Part shown: positions 42,379 through 52,305 of the stretch, in pieces
Layout: each line of letters begins with the position of its first letter
Numbering within the stretch: position 1 is the first letter of the stretch
Made by a program: the position numbers and the translations under genes
NCBI RefSeq assembly: GCF_000422485.1
Contig: NZ_AULW01000016.1
Coordinates: 62,001 to 126,000, forward strand
Source of the DNA: Paenibacillus pasadenensis DSM 19293
GTDB taxonomy: Bacteria; Bacillota; Bacilli; Paenibacillales; Paenibacillaceae
Length of the DNA: 64,000 nt
Direction of reading: 5' to 3'
Notes under the pieces: model-generated
Told to the model about the DNA's origin: nothing
Databases searched by the model: none
The model's input: the letters and a program-made list of their open reading frames with translations, nothing else

Positions 42379-43530
42379 ATGGAACGGATCTATTACGACC
42401 ATGCCGCCACGACCCCGCTGCATCCCGAAGCCGCGCGGGCGATGCTCGAGGTGCTGCAGGGGCCTCCGGCGAACGCCTCGAGCCTGCACAGCTTCGGGCG
42501 CGACGCCCGCAAGCGGGTGAGCGCGGCGCGGGACGCGATCGCCGCCACGATCGGCTGCCGTCCGGATGAGCTCGTCTTCACCTCCGGCGGGACGGAGGCG
42601 GACAACTACGCGCTGCGAGGCGTGCTGGAGGCGCAGGCCGCGAGCGGCAAGCGCCATCTCGTCACGAGCGCGGCCGAGCATCATGCCGTGCTCAAGGAAT
42701 GCGAGCGGCTGCAGCGCGGCGGCTGGCGCGTCACCGTGCTGCCCGTCGACGGCGACGGTCTCGTCTCGCCCGATCAGCTGCGCGACAGCCTGAGCGACGA
42801 TACCGGGCTCGTGAGCATCATGTACGCCAACAACGAGACCGGCGTCCTCCAGCCGATCGCGGAGCTGGCGGCGGCGGCGCAGGAGCGCGGGGTGCCGTTC
42901 CATACCGATGCGGCCCAGGCGTACGGCAAGCTGCCGATCGACGTCGCCGAGCTGCCGATCTCGCTGATGACGCTCTCGAGCCACAAGATCAACGGCCCCC
43001 AAGGAGTCGGCGCGCTGTTCGTGCGCCAAGGCACGCCGCTTGCGCCGCTGCTCGTCGGCGGCTCGCAGGAGCGCAAGCGGCGGGGCGGCACCGAGAACGT
43101 CGCCGCCCTCGCCGGCTTCGCCCGCGCGGCCGAGCTCGCCGCGCGCGAGCGGGAGCGCCGCGCGGCCGCGATGGAGCAGCTGCGCGAGCTGTGGCTGCGC
43201 AGGATGGCGGAGGTTACGGACGGAGCGGCCGTCCTGCTCGGCCATCCCGAGCGGCGGCTGCCGGGCATCGTCAACCTGGCGATTCCCGGCTTCGACCGGG
43301 AGTCGCTGCTGATGAATCTCGACCTGGCCGGCATCGCCGCCTCCGGCGGCTCCGCCTGCACGGCGGGCGCGCTGGAGCCTTCGCATGTGCTGCAGGCGAT
43401 GGGCGTGCCGGAGGAGCTTTCCGGCTCGGCGGTAAGATTCAGCTTCGGATTGGGCAATACTACAGAAGAAATGGAGCTTGCGGCCGAGCGCGTTGAAACT
43501 TTTCTCGGCCGTAATCGTAAATCTTCTTAG
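42379..43530 (+). CDS. iscS: cysteine desulfurase (IscS/NifS family, YrvO-like)
   Basis: A 383-residue PLP enzyme that releases persulfide sulfur from cysteine. The PLP lysine is K203 in TLSSHKINGPQG; the active-site Cys is C327 in GSACTAGALEPSHVL, within the long loop of group I enzymes. Its usual partner mnmA lies just across the cymR promoter region, so the likely job is tRNA thiolation. The ribosome binding site GAAAGG precedes the ATG. Confidence 0.95.
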   Translation: MERIYYDHAATTPLHPEAARAMLEVLQGPPANASSLHSFGRDARKRVSAARDAIAATIGCRPDELVFTSGGTEADNYALRGVLEAQAASGKRHLVTSAAEHHAVLKECERLQRGGWRVTVLPVDGDGLVSPDQLRDSLSDDTGLVSIMYANNETGVLQPIAELAAAAQERGVPFHTDAAQAYGKLPIDVAELPISLMTLSSHKINGPQGVGALFVRQGTPLAPLLVGGSQERKRRGGTENVAALAGFARAAELAARERERRAAAMEQLRELWLRRMAEVTDGAAVLLGHPERRLPGIVNLAIPGFDRESLLMNLDLAGIAASGGSACTAGALEPSHVLQAMGVPEELSGSAVRFSFGLGNTTEEMELAAERVETFLGRNRKSS

Positions 43531-43542
43531 GAGGCGCTTTGC

Positions 43543-44094
43543 GTGCCGAATGCCGCCGACCGCATGCTGAAGCTGCAGGAAGTCATCGGGCAGCCCGCCT
43601 TTTTCGCCGCTTCCGGCGCCCGCGCCGGCAAAATCCGCGACGCCTGGTTCGACGAGCACTGGACGCTGCAGGGCTTCGTGCTCGACGGCTGGTGCTGGCG
43701 GCCGGGCCATGCCCGAACCGTGCTGTGGGACGACGTGCTCGTCTGCGGCGCCGACTGCGTGTTCCTCCGCTCGGCCGAGTCGATCGGGGTGAGGCGCCTG
43801 AAGTCGCTGCCGCGCTCGTTCCTCGGCGGCTGCGTGCGGCTCAAGGAGCTTCCCGTCGTCACGGCGGAGGGAGATCAGCTCGGCCGGATAAGCGATGTTT
43901 ATTTTGACCCGAATCAGGGTACACAGGTAGTAGGCTTTGAACTGACGGACGGATTTGTCTCAGACCTTAAGGACGGTCGGAGATGGCTGAGAGCGCCCCG
44001 GGATCCGGATGTCTTCTTGTTAGGGGAAGATGCGATTGTCGTCCCGCCGCTGGACGAGAGTGCCCTGGAGCGTGTCGCAGCTTCCGATCCGTAA
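43543..44094 (+). CDS. PRC-barrel domain protein
   Basis: A 183-residue soluble protein with two PRC-barrel-like repeats: MLKLQEVIGQPAFFAASGARAGKIRDAWFD at the start and LPVVTAEGDQLGRISDVYFDPNQGTQVVGFELTDG at about 105-140. PRC barrels are small beta domains found in RimM and in stress or adaptor proteins; no partner can be named here. The start is GTG after TAGGAGGCG, 12 bases beyond the desulfurase gene, so it is probably in the same operon. Confidence 0.8.
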   Translation: MPNAADRMLKLQEVIGQPAFFAASGARAGKIRDAWFDEHWTLQGFVLDGWCWRPGHARTVLWDDVLVCGADCVFLRSAESIGVRRLKSLPRSFLGGCVRLKELPVVTAEGDQLGRISDVYFDPNQGTQVVGFELTDGFVSDLKDGRRWLRAPRDPDVFLLGEDAIVVPPLDESALERVAASDP

Positions 44095-44113
44095 TGTAGG
44101 GAGAAATGAATCG

Positions 44114-44320
44114 ATGAGCATGAGATGTCCCAACTGCAATTCCCGAGATATCGGCAAGATCGGCTCGCATCAGTTTTACTGCTGGGGCTGCTATATCGAG
44201 CTGACGGTCAACGGCGATAAAATGTCGGTCTATCAGGTCGAGGAGGACGGAACGCTCAGCTCGCTGGACGATCTGTTCTTCGAGGACGACATCGCCTCGT
44301 CCGAGATCCACGCGAACTGA
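44114..44320 (+). CDS. small zinc-ribbon protein
   Basis: A 68-residue protein with CPNC (residues 5-8) and CWGC (about 20-23), a four-cysteine zinc ribbon, followed by an acidic tail (SLDDLFFEDDIASSE). ATG 44114 follows AGGGAGA. Similar small ribbon proteins near cymR-iscS are found in Paenibacillus-type genomes, but function is unknown. It closes the transcription unit, which ends in a strong hairpin. Confidence 0.75.
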   Translation: MSMRCPNCNSRDIGKIGSHQFYCWGCYIELTVNGDKMSVYQVEEDGTLSSLDDLFFEDDIASSEIHAN

Positions 44321-44350
44321 AGCAGGCCGACCGAGATATCGGGAGCTGCG

Positions 44351-44380
44351 CCCCTGACGGATTTCCGTCAGGGGTTTTTC
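44351..44380 (+). terminator. intrinsic terminator after the zinc-ribbon gene
   Basis: CCCCTGACGG and CCGTCAGGGG pair around ATTT and are followed by TTTTT. A second hairpin (CCTGTCCG/CGGACAGG) lies at about 44380-44418. Confidence 0.9.
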
Positions 44381-44537
44381 CTGTCCGTCGAAGCGCGAAG
44401 CGCGGCAGCGGACAGGCAAGGTATGGGAGCGGCGGAAGCCGCATATACTTTAACGGACCTGCCGGGCAGACAGGCTCTCCAGCAAGCTTGGACGGTCCCG
44501 GCTTTCGGACAGCGGATGCGAGAGGGGAGGGGCTGGG

Positions 44538-45608
44538 ATGGAAAAATGGACGCAGAACCGGATGCTGCTCGGGCTCGTCTACGCGATCCTCGGCCTGCTC
44601 GCCCTGTTCCTGCTGCTGCTGCTCAAGCCGCTGCTGCTGACGGTATACCGCTTCGCGAGCGCCGTGCTGACCCCGTTCCTGATCGCGATGGTCATCGCCT
44701 ACGTGCTTCACCCGATCGTCAGCCTGCTCAGCGCCAGGCGGGTGCCGCGCTCGCTTGCCGTCCTGCTCATCTACGCCGTGTTCTGCTCGGCGCTCGCCGT
44801 CATCCTCATGAACCTGATCCCGATGGTGACCGAGCAGGTGCAGGAGCTCGGGGAGCATGCGCCGGAGCTGACGATGCGGGCGCAGAGCCTCGTGCGGGAC
44901 TTCAACCATACGTCGTTCCTGCCGGAGAGCTTCCGCGAGGCGATGATCCGCGCGCTCGCCGGGCTGGAGAAGCGGCTCGCGGAATCGACGACCGACTTCA
45001 TCAACAACATCGGCTCCATGCTCGGCGCCGTGTTCTTGTTCTTCATCATTCCGTTCCTCGTGTTCTATATCCTCAAGGACTTCGAGGTGATGGAGCGCGC
45101 GGTCATCGCCTGCGTGCCCAAGTCGCATCGCAAGCCGGTCGTCCGCATGCTCAAGGACATCGACGAGGCGCTCGGCAGCTACATCCGCGGGCAGTTCCTC
45201 GTCTGCGTCATCATCGGCCTGCTCGCTTACGCCGGCTATGCCATCATCGGGCTGCCCTACGCGCTGCTGCTCGCCTCGATCGTCGCGGTGACCAACGTCA
45301 TTCCGTATCTCGGACCGTTCATCGGAGCGGCGCCCGCGCTGCTCGTCGCCTCGACGGTTTCGTTTAAAATGATGCTGCTTGTCGCCGTCGTCAATACGGC
45401 GTGCCAGATCCTGGAGGGGAACGTCATCTCGCCTCAGGTCGTCGGGCGCACGCTGCATATCCATCCGCTCATGATCATCTTCGCGCTGCTCGTCGGCGGC
45501 CAGCTGGCCGGCATTCCCGGCATGATCCTCGCCGTGCCCGTGTTCGCGGCGCTCAAGGTGATCCTGCAGCATGTGTTCGCGTATTACGTGCGGCGGCGGA
45601 CCGTGTAA
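44538..45608 (+). CDS. AI-2E family transporter (YrrI-like)
   Basis: A 356-residue polytopic membrane protein with about seven to eight transmembrane helices and the family blocks [46 protein letters not shown] and [18 protein letters not shown]. Family members export varied small molecules or ions; the AI-2 label is historical. B. subtilis yrrI also precedes alaS. GAGAGGGGAGGGG is the ribosome binding region. Confidence 0.88.
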   Translation: MEKWTQNRMLLGLVYAILGLLALFLLLLLKPLLLTVYRFASAVLTPFLIAMVIAYVLHPIVSLLSARRVPRSLAVLLIYAVFCSALAVILMNLIPMVTEQVQELGEHAPELTMRAQSLVRDFNHTSFLPESFREAMIRALAGLEKRLAESTTDFINNIGSMLGAVFLFFIIPFLVFYILKDFEVMERAVIACVPKSHRKPVVRMLKDIDEALGSYIRGQFLVCVIIGLLAYAGYAIIGLPYALLLASIVAVTNVIPYLGPFIGAAPALLVASTVSFKMMLLVAVVNTACQILEGNVISPQVVGRTLHIHPLMIIFALLVGGQLAGIPGMILAVPVFAALKVILQHVFAYYVRRRTV

Positions 45609-45691
45609 AGCGTTTTTGCAACCTCGCCAAGGCTCCTATAGCCGGCAGAGCAATCCAACCGCTTCCAGTCGCGTCCGTCCGCCCATACAAA

Positions 45692-45720
45692 TTGACAATC
45701 CTGCCGCTCTATCCTATAAT
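45692..45720 (+). promoter_or_regulatory. consensus sigma-A promoter of alaS
   Basis: TTGACA (45692-45697), 17 bases, TATAAT (45715-45720): a perfect consensus, directly before the alaS T-box leader. Confidence 0.92.
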
Positions 45721-45726
45721 CGGCGG

Positions 45727-46055
45727 TATATGGCCGAAATACGTCCCGCTGGGGCGAGGCCGCATAGACACAGCGTTGATGGGATGCCAAGTAGGGCGCA
45801 GCCCGGCAATCAGAGAACGGATTCCTTTCGGATGGAGCGCCGAGCGCCCGCCGGACGGCTGCGAGAATCCGCCTGCCGAAGAGCGTGCCGAAGCTGATCT
45901 CGGAGCGTGGATCAACTCCACCGGCCGCCGGAGCCGTTATCTGCCGGATCGAGGAGATCGCTGCCCGTCCGCACATCGCGGAGCCGGAGCGATAACCAGG
46001 GTGGTACCGCGAGTTCAATCGTCCCTGTCGGCAGACAGGGGCGTTTTTTGTTTTT
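45727..46055 (+). promoter_or_regulatory. T-box riboswitch leader of alaS
   Basis: The T-box sequence AACCAGGGTGGTACCGCG lies at 45994-46011. The terminator follows, with arms CCCTGTC and GACAGGG around GGCA and then GCG and TTTTTTG. GTTGATGGGATGCCAAGTAGG near the 5' end is the expected Stem I entry. By position it should sense tRNA-Ala; several GCN triplets lie on the 3' side of Stem I and I could not choose the specifier. Confidence 0.93.
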
Positions 46056-46087
46056 CACATTCCGCGATAGGAAAGGTTGGATTTGTC

Positions 46088-48724
46088 ATGAAAGCAGCAG
46101 AAATCCGCGCCAAGTGGCTGAAATTCTTCGAAAGCAAAGGACATAAGGTCGAGCCGAGCGCCTCGCTCGTGCCGCATAACGATCCGTCCCTGCTCTGGAT
46201 CAACGCCGGCATCGCGCCGCTCAAGCCGTACCTCGACGGCCGCGAGATTCCGGACAATCCGCGCATCACCAACGCGCAGAAGTGCATCCGCACGAACGAC
46301 ATCGAGAACGTCGGCAAGACGCGCCGCCACCAGACGTTTTTCGAGATGCTCGGCAACTTCTCCATCGGCGACTACTTCAAGGACGAGGTCATCGTCTGGG
46401 CGTGGGAGTTCCTCACGTCGAAGGACTACATCGGCTTCGATCCGGAGCGCCTGAGCGTGACCGTGCATCCGGACGACGAGGACGCGTACCGGCTCTGGAA
46501 CGAGACGGTCGGCCTGCCGGCGGAGCGCATCGTCAAGCTGGACGGCAACTTCTGGGAGATCGGCGAAGGCCCTTGCGGCCCGTGCACCGAGATCTTCTAC
46601 GACCGCGGCGAGCAGTACGGCAACGATCCGTCCGATCCGGAGCTGTATCCGGGCGGCGAGAACGAGCGCTACCTCGAGGTGTGGAACCTCGTCTTCACGC
46701 AGTACAACCTCAATAAGGACGGCAGCTACACGCCGCTGCCGAACAAGAACATCGATACCGGCGCCGGCCTCGAGCGCTTCGCCTCGATCCTGCAGGACGT
46801 CGACTCCAATTTCGACACCGACCTGTTCCTGCCGATCATCGAGAAAACCTGCGAGATCGCAGGCGTGACGTACAAGGACAGCGTGGAGAAGGACATCGCG
46901 CTCAAGGTCATCGCCGACCACGCGCGCACGGTCGTGTTCGCCGCAGGCGACGGCGTGCTGCCCTCCAACGAGGGCCGCGGCTACGTCATCCGCCGCCTGC
47001 TGCGCCGCGCCGTCCGCTACGGCAAGACGCTCGGCGTCGACCGTCCGTTCCTGTACCGCCTGACCGAGACGATCGGGGACATCATGGGCGTCTACTACCC
47101 GGAAGTCGTCGCGAAACGCGAGTTCATCGAGAAGGCCATCCGCAGCGAGGAGGAGCAGTTCCACCGCACGCTCGAAGGCGGTCTCGGCCTCTTGGAGCAG
47201 TTGGCCCGTGCGGCCAAGGCGGAAGGGCGGACGGAGATCGGCGGCGAGGATGCGTTCAAGCTGTACGATACGTTCGGCTTCCCGTTCGACTTGACGGAGG
47301 ACTACGCCAGCGAGAACGGCCTCGGCGTCGACCGCGGCGGCTTTGACCAGGCGATGGAGGCGCAGCGCAGCCGCGCCCGCGCGGCGCGCCAGGAGACGGG
47401 CGGCATGAGCGTGCAGGGCGGCGCCCTGTCGGAGTTCACGGAGCCGAGCGAGTTCATCGGCTACTCCCGCCTCGTCGGCGACGCCGTCGTCACCGGCATC
47501 GTCCTGGACGGCGAGCTTGTCGACATCGCCGGCGAAGGCAGCCGCGTGCTCGTGCTGCTCGACCGCACGCCGTTTTATGCCGAGAGCGGCGGCCAGGTCG
47601 GCGACAAGGGCCTCCTGCAAGCGCCGGGCCTGAAGCTGCAGGTCGAGGACGTCACCAAGGCGCCGCACGGCCAGCCGGTCCATCATGCGCTCGTCGTCGA
47701 AGGCGCGCTGCGCAAGGGCGGCCAGGTGGCGGCCGAGGTATCCTCCTCCTCGCGCGGCGACACGGTCAAAAACCATACCGCGACGCATCTGCTGCACAAG
47801 GCGCTCAAGGAAACGCTCGGCGGACATGTCAACCAGGCCGGCTCCCTCGTCGAGCCGGACCGGCTGCGCTTCGACTTCTCCCACATCGGCTCGATCTCGG
47901 CCGCGGAGCTGGCGGAAATCGAGCGCCGCGTCAACGAGCAGATCTGGGCCGGCACGCCGGTCGTGATCGAGAGCAAGCCGATCGCCGAGGCGAAGGCGAT
48001 GGGTGCGATGGCGCTGTTCGGCGAGAAGTACGGCGACGTCGTGCGCGTCGTGCAGGTCGGCGACTACAGCATCGAGCTGTGCGGCGGCTGCCATGTGGAG
48101 AACACGTCGCAGATCGGACTGTTCAAAATCGTAGGCGAGACCGGCATCGGCTCGGGCGTACGCCGCATCGAGGCCGTAACCGGCCGCAGCGCCTACGCGT
48201 ATCTCGAAGGACGGCTCGAGCTGCTGGAGCAGGCGGCGAGCCTGCTGAAGGCTGGCGCGGCCGACGTGCCGCGCCGCCTGGAAGCTCTGCTCGGCCAGGT
48301 GAAGGAGCTGCAGCGCGACAACGAATCGCTGCAAGGCAAGCTGTCGCGCATCGAGGCGGGCCAGCTGGAGAGCGGCGTCAAGAATGCGGGCGACGTCTCC
48401 GTGCTGGCGGCTCAGGTGAGCGCGCCGACGATGGACGCGCTGCGCGGCATCGCCGACGAGCTGCGGCTCAAGCTGCCGGCGGCGGTCATCGCGCTCGGAG
48501 CTCCGGCGGACGGCAAGGTCAACCTTGTCGTATCGGTGCCCCAGGAGCTCGTCAAGAAGGGCTTCCACGCCGGCAAGATCATCAAGGAAGCGGCAGCCGC
48601 TTGCGGCGGCGGAGGCGGCGGCCGTCCGGACATGGCCCAGGCGGGCGGCAAGGATCCGTCGAAGCTCGGCGAAGCGCTGCGCCTTGTCGAAGAACTGGTT
48701 CTCGCCCAGGCAAATGTGATATAG
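46088..48724 (+). CDS. alaS: alanyl-tRNA synthetase
   Basis: A class II synthetase that charges and proofreads tRNA-Ala. The 878-residue protein shows the N-terminal [20 protein letters not shown], the [12 protein letters not shown] adenylation block, the editing domain with [12 protein letters not shown] and C-x3-H zinc site (CGGCHVE), and the C-terminal C-Ala region with [19 protein letters not shown] 46088 follows AGGAAAGG; the open frame extends far upstream only because it reads through the leader. Confidence 0.97.
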   Translation: MKAAEIRAKWLKFFESKGHKVEPSASLVPHNDPSLLWINAGIAPLKPYLDGREIPDNPRITNAQKCIRTNDIENVGKTRRHQTFFEMLGNFSIGDYFKDEVIVWAWEFLTSKDYIGFDPERLSVTVHPDDEDAYRLWNETVGLPAERIVKLDGNFWEIGEGPCGPCTEIFYDRGEQYGNDPSDPELYPGGENERYLEVWNLVFTQYNLNKDGSYTPLPNKNIDTGAGLERFASILQDVDSNFDTDLFLPIIEKTCEIAGVTYKDSVEKDIALKVIADHARTVVFAAGDGVLPSNEGRGYVIRRLLRRAVRYGKTLGVDRPFLYRLTETIGDIMGVYYPEVVAKREFIEKAIRSEEEQFHRTLEGGLGLLEQLARAAKAEGRTEIGGEDAFKLYDTFGFPFDLTEDYASENGLGVDRGGFDQAMEAQRSRARAARQETGGMSVQGGALSEFTEPSEFIGYSRLVGDAVVTGIVLDGELVDIAGEGSRVLVLLDRTPFYAESGGQVGDKGLLQAPGLKLQVEDVTKAPHGQPVHHALVVEGALRKGGQVAAEVSSSSRGDTVKNHTATHLLHKALKETLGGHVNQAGSLVEPDRLRFDFSHIGSISAAELAEIERRVNEQIWAGTPVVIESKPIAEAKAMGAMALFGEKYGDVVRVVQVGDYSIELCGGCHVENTSQIGLFKIVGETGIGSGVRRIEAVTGRSAYAYLEGRLELLEQAASLLKAGAADVPRRLEALLGQVKELQRDNESLQGKLSRIEAGQLESGVKNAGDVSVLAAQVSAPTMDALRGIADELRLKLPAAVIALGAPADGKVNLVVSVPQELVKKGFHAGKIIKEAAAACGGGGGGRPDMAQAGGKDPSKLGEALRLVEELVLAQANVI

Positions 48725-48725
48725 T
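48717..48725 (+). promoter_or_regulatory. candidate extended -10 promoter for the ireB-ruvX genes
   Basis: TGA-TATAGT overlapping the alaS stop codon, about 60 bases before ireB. The -35 region is poor. Confidence 0.35.
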
Positions 48726-48785
48726 GAGGATGTATCTTTAATCGCGCCCTTACGATCCGGGCCAGAGGAAAGCGAGGTGCTGGCG

Positions 48786-49046
48786 GTGAGCTCCATGGAC
48801 AAGACAATGAAGTTCGACGTGGTTGCAGACGGTCCTGAGGCTTCCTCCAAGGAGATCCTGCTGACGGTGTATGACGCGCTGGTCGACAAGGACTACAATC
48901 CGATCAACCAGATCGTCGGGTATCTGCTATCCGGAGATCCCGCCTACATCCCGAGGCATAACAACGCACGAAGCCTGATCCGCAAGAAGGAACGAGACGA
49001 GCTGATCGAGGAGCTGGTCCGCTCGTATCTGGCCGCTCACCGCTGA
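48786..49046 (+). CDS. ireB: IreB-family regulatory phosphoprotein (YrzL/DUF965)
   Basis: An 86-residue protein matching the IreB family, in Enterococcus a substrate of the PASTA kinase IreK that affects cephalosporin resistance. The N-terminal DKTMKF keeps the Thr next to the family phosphosite, and [28 protein letters not shown] is the family core. GTG 48786 is preferred because GAGGTG lies six bases upstream; the ATG at 48795 is too far from it. Its alaS-ireB-ruvX neighbourhood is standard in Bacillota. Confidence 0.9.
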   Translation: MSSMDKTMKFDVVADGPEASSKEILLTVYDALVDKDYNPINQIVGYLLSGDPAYIPRHNNARSLIRKKERDELIEELVRSYLAAHR

Positions 49047-49071
49047 TCAGGCCGCGACAGGAGAATGCAGA

Positions 49072-49488
49072 CTGACTAGACTTATGGGCTTGGACTACGG
49101 CGACCGCCGCATCGGCGTTGCCCTCAGCGACCCGATGGGCTGGACCGCCCAAGGGCTCGAGGTGCTGCAGCGCAAGGGCGGCGGCGAGCTGCAGCGAATC
49201 GCGCAGCTTGCCGCGGAGCACGAGGTGTCCGAGATCATCGTCGGGCTTCCTAAAAATATGAACGGCACGATCGGTCCGCGTGGCGAAATTTGCATCGCAT
49301 TTGCCGAGGAATTGAGGCAAGCAGTCCACTTACCTGTACACCTATGGGACGAACGACTGACGACGGTATCCGCGCAGAGGACGCTGCTCGAAGCGGATGT
49401 CAGCCGCAACAAACGCAAGCAGGTCGTCGACAAGATCGCGGCCGCGCTGATTTTGCAGAATTATCTCGACTCTAAGATGAAAAGGTGA
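49072..49488 (+). CDS. ruvX: Holliday junction resolvase-like protein RuvX (YqgF), probable CTG start
   Basis: An RNase H-fold nuclease-like protein of the YqgF family, linked to 16S rRNA 5' processing and proposed as a Holliday junction resolvase. Motifs are GLDYGDRRIGVALSDPMGW (first Asp), IIVGLPKNMNGTIGPRG and LWDERLTTVSAQ. The ATG at 49084 would delete the first beta strand and is 20 bases from the CAGGAG ribosome binding site. A CTG at 49072 gives MTRLMGLDYG, aligns with the family N-terminus and has correct spacing (8 bases), so CTG initiation is inferred. Confidence 0.88.
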   Translation: MTRLMGLDYGDRRIGVALSDPMGWTAQGLEVLQRKGGGELQRIAQLAAEHEVSEIIVGLPKNMNGTIGPRGEICIAFAEELRQAVHLPVHLWDERLTTVSAQRTLLEADVSRNKRKQVVDKIAAALILQNYLDSKMKR

Positions 49489-49497
49489 GGGTAAACG

Positions 49498-49806
49498 ATG
49501 GCAAAGGACGACATGCAGTTTGAAGAGCCGGAAATCATCTACATTCCGGACGAGGAAGGCAACGAGGAAGAGTTCGAGGTCATCATGAAGTTCGAAGTCG
49601 ACGGCTCGGACCAGAAATACATGATGGTCGTTCCGCTCAGCGCGGAGGAAGGCGAGGACGAAGAGGAAGACGAAGTCTACGCGTTCCGCTACGAGGAGGA
49701 CGGCGACGACCTCAAGCTGTACACGATCGAGGACGAGGAAGAGTGGAGCATGGTCGAGGAGACGTTCAACACGCTTCTCGGCGAGCTGGAGGACGGACAA
49801 GGCTGA
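49498..49806 (+). CDS. DUF1292 protein (YrzB-like)
   Basis: A 102-residue, strongly acidic protein of the DUF1292 family: FEVIMKFEVDGSDQKYMMVVP, then EEDEVYAFRYEED and the C-terminal IEDEEEWSMVEETFNTLL. It follows ruvX by 9 bases as in B. subtilis (yrzB). Function unknown. The stop overlaps the start of a second DUF1292 gene. Confidence 0.87.
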   Translation: MAKDDMQFEEPEIIYIPDEEGNEEEFEVIMKFEVDGSDQKYMMVVPLSAEEGEDEEEDEVYAFRYEEDGDDLKLYTIEDEEEWSMVEETFNTLLGELEDGQG

Positions 49807-50108
49807 TGAGCGCAGGACTTCCGCAGCGCGTGTCGCTGCTCAAGCAGGCTTTTGGCCGCGAAGTGCTCCTCGTCGACGAGGACGGGGCTGAGATCGCTTT
49901 TGTCATCCTCGCCGAGTTCGAGCTGGACGGCTCGCATTACGCGGCGCTCCAGTCTCCGGCCGGACGCAAGGAAGGCGAGGTCGAGATGTTCCGGGTCGCC
50001 GCGCATAACGGCGAGCCGCAGCTCGAGACGATCGAGGACGACGAGGAATGGGAGCTTGCCGCCGAGGCTTACGACGTTTTGCTTTTCGAAGAATCGGGCA
50101 AGGAATAG
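49806..50108 (+). CDS. second DUF1292 protein
   Basis: A 100-residue paralogue of the preceding gene, with IAFVILAEFELDGSHYAALQSP, EVEMFRVAAH and the same C-terminal IEDDEEWELAAEAYDVLLFEE. It is less acidic and has a longer N-terminus. The ATG overlaps the preceding stop by one base, implying translational coupling. Tandem DUF1292 pairs suggest duplication; no function known. Confidence 0.82.
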   Translation: MSAGLPQRVSLLKQAFGREVLLVDEDGAEIAFVILAEFELDGSHYAALQSPAGRKEGEVEMFRVAAHNGEPQLETIEDDEEWELAAEAYDVLLFEESGKE

Positions 50109-50215
50109 CAGGCGGGTTGGGGCGGGCAATTGCCGCCCCTTTTCTACTGCCCGGGCGCGCCGCGAGGGCGGGCTGCGGAATTCAGGTACAGTCGGAAGCG
50201 GGGGACAGAAGCCAG

Positions 50216-51313
50216 ATGCGAAGGAACGATCGAGTCGAAGGGGACGCGCAGCAGCCTGCAGGACCTTCGAGAAGCCGGATTACGGTATGGGTATTGCTGA
50301 CGCTCGTCACGCTGCTGCTGCTTACGGCAGCGGGGCTGGGCGGCTATATATGGAACGGCCTGAGGCCGGCGGAGGCGGGCGAGGCCAGGCAGGTCGCCAT
50401 CGAGCGGGGCATGTCCCCGAACCGGATCGCCGACCGGCTGGAGCAGGAGGGCATCATTCGCGATGCGTTCATTTTCAAGTACTACCTGAAATTCCGGGAG
50501 CAGGGCGGCGCGTTCAAGGCCGGCACCTACGAGCTGTCCCCCGGCATGGAGCATGACGCCATCATCCGCAAGCTGAACGAAGGCGATACGGTCAAGGAGG
50601 AGACGATCCGCTTCACGATTCCCGAAGGCTTCACGCTGCTGCAGATCGCGGACAAGCTGGCGGCGGAGGGCTTCATCGACAAGACCCGCTTCCTTGCCCT
50701 TGCGGACGAGAAGAGGGACTGGGAGGCGGAGGCGGTCAAGTCGATTCCGGACGACGCCAGGCTGCGCCACCGGCTGGAGGGCTATCTGTTCCCCGAGACG
50801 TACGAGCTCAAGAAAGGCAGCACCGAGGAGGACATCCTGCAGCGGATGCTCGCCGAGACCGACCGCAAGCTGGCCGAGCTGGGCGAGATCGACGAGCCGC
50901 TGGCAGAACGCGGGCTGACGCTGCATGAGCTCATGACCGTCGCCTCCCTCGTCGAGCGCGAGGTCGTCGTCGACCAGGAGCGCGCGGCCGTGGCCGGCGT
51001 CATCTACAATCGGCTCGCCAAGCCGATGCGGCTGCAGATCGACGCCACCGTCCAGTATCTGCTCGACAAGCCCAAGGAGCGGCTGTTCGAGAAGGATCTG
51101 GAGGTCGAGAGCCCGTACAACACCTATCGCAGCGACGGGTTGCCGCCGGGGCCGATCAGCAGTCCGAGCCTGAAGTCGATCGAGGCGGCGCTGCAGCCGG
51201 AGAAAAACGACTTCTATTACTATGTGACGAAAAAAGACGGCTCGAGCGAGCATCTGTTTGCCGTCACCTATGACCAGCATCTGAAAAACATCCGCGAAAG
51301 CGGCAAGCAATAG
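50216..51313 (+). CDS. mltG: endolytic murein transglycosylase MltG
   Basis: MltG cleaves nascent peptidoglycan strands at the membrane. The 365-residue protein has a short cytoplasmic tail, one transmembrane helix (about 22-46), a LysM-like region and the YceG domain with LEGYLFPETY (187-196) and catalytic E247 in TVASLVEREV, then DLEVESPYNTYRSDGLPPGPISSPS. ATG 50216 has GGGGGA upstream. It precedes the U32 genes as in the B. subtilis yrrL-yrrO cluster, but the trmR methyltransferase gene that lies between them there is absent. Confidence 0.95.
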   Translation: MRRNDRVEGDAQQPAGPSRSRITVWVLLTLVTLLLLTAAGLGGYIWNGLRPAEAGEARQVAIERGMSPNRIADRLEQEGIIRDAFIFKYYLKFREQGGAFKAGTYELSPGMEHDAIIRKLNEGDTVKEETIRFTIPEGFTLLQIADKLAAEGFIDKTRFLALADEKRDWEAEAVKSIPDDARLRHRLEGYLFPETYELKKGSTEEDILQRMLAETDRKLAELGEIDEPLAERGLTLHELMTVASLVEREVVVDQERAAVAGVIYNRLAKPMRLQIDATVQYLLDKPKERLFEKDLEVESPYNTYRSDGLPPGPISSPSLKSIEAALQPEKNDFYYYVTKKDGSSEHLFAVTYDQHLKNIRESGKQ

Positions 51314-51335
51314 AAGCAGGAGCAAGGAGGAATCA

Positions 51336-52277
51336 ATGGTGGCGACAAAACCGGAATTGCTGGCGACGGCCGCTTCCCTGGAGGAGCTTAGCCTGCTGGC
51401 GGACGCCGGCGCGGACGCCTTCGTCATCGGGGAATCCCGATTCGGAGCCAGGCTGCCGGGAGAATTCGGGCTGGAGCAGATCGGCGAGGCCGTGCGGATC
51501 GCTCGCGGCTCGGAGCGCCGTCCGCGCATCTACGCGGCGGTCAACAACCTGATGGACAACCGCACGGTGGGCGAGCTGCCCGCTTATCTGGGCCGGCTCG
51601 CGGAGATCGGCGTCGACGCGATCGTTTTCGGCGACCCGTCGGTGCTGATGGCAGCGCGCGAGGCGGCGCCGCAGCTGCGGCTGCACTGGAACGCCGAGAT
51701 GACGTCGACCAGCTACGCGCAGGCCGACTATTGGGGCAAGCGGGGGGCGTCGCGCATCGTGCTCGCCCGCGAGCTGAACATGGAGCAGATCGTCGAGGTC
51801 AAGCAGCGCACGTCGCTGGAGGTCCAGGTTCAGGTTCACGGCATGACCAACATCTACCACTCCAAGCGCTCGCTCGTGGACAGCTACCTCGGCCATCTGG
51901 GCAAGGCTCCGGAGCAGGTGGACAGCGCGCTCGGGCAAGGCCTCTTCCTGATGGAAGCCGACCGCCGCGACGAGCGCTATCCGATCTACCAGGACGCGTA
52001 CGGGACGTACATGATGAGCTCGGACGACATCTGCATGATCGAGAACCTGCATGAGCTGCTGGAGGCCGGCATCGACAGCCTGCGCGTCGAAGGCCTCATG
52101 AAGACGCCGGCGTACAACGAGACGGTCGTGCGGGCCTATCGCGCCGCGATCGACGCTTATGCCGCCGATCCGGCAGGCTACCGCTTCGACCCGTCCTGGC
52201 TCGCCGCGATCCGCCGCGTGCAGGATCCGTCCCGCGAGCTGAGCTACGGATTTTTCTATAAGGAGCAGGTCTATTGA
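51336..52277 (+). CDS. trhP1: peptidase U32-family protein, TrhP1-like (YrrN)
   Basis: A 313-residue U32-family protein. B. subtilis TrhP1/TrhP2 (YrrN/YrrO) are needed for prephenate-dependent hydroxylation of U34 in tRNA. Visible blocks are LSLLADAGADAFVIGESRFG, a TIM-barrel-like LRLHWNAEMTSTSYAQADYW and DSLRVEGLMKTPAYNETVV. It has only one Cys (in DDICMIE), so it lacks the four-Cys cluster set found in the second U32 gene. AGCAAGGAGG precedes the ATG. The two U32 genes are separated by 28 bases. Confidence 0.85.
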   Translation: MVATKPELLATAASLEELSLLADAGADAFVIGESRFGARLPGEFGLEQIGEAVRIARGSERRPRIYAAVNNLMDNRTVGELPAYLGRLAEIGVDAIVFGDPSVLMAAREAAPQLRLHWNAEMTSTSYAQADYWGKRGASRIVLARELNMEQIVEVKQRTSLEVQVQVHGMTNIYHSKRSLVDSYLGHLGKAPEQVDSALGQGLFLMEADRRDERYPIYQDAYGTYMMSSDDICMIENLHELLEAGIDSLRVEGLMKTPAYNETVVRAYRAAIDAYAADPAGYRFDPSWLAAIRRVQDPSRELSYGFFYKEQVY

Positions 52278-52305
52278 CGGCCGAGCTTCAGGAGGTGAAC
52301 GAACG

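Noticed and set aside
45401-46087. Long N-terminal extension of AlaS
   Set aside because: The open frame only reads through the promoter and T-box leader; the true start is ATG 46088.
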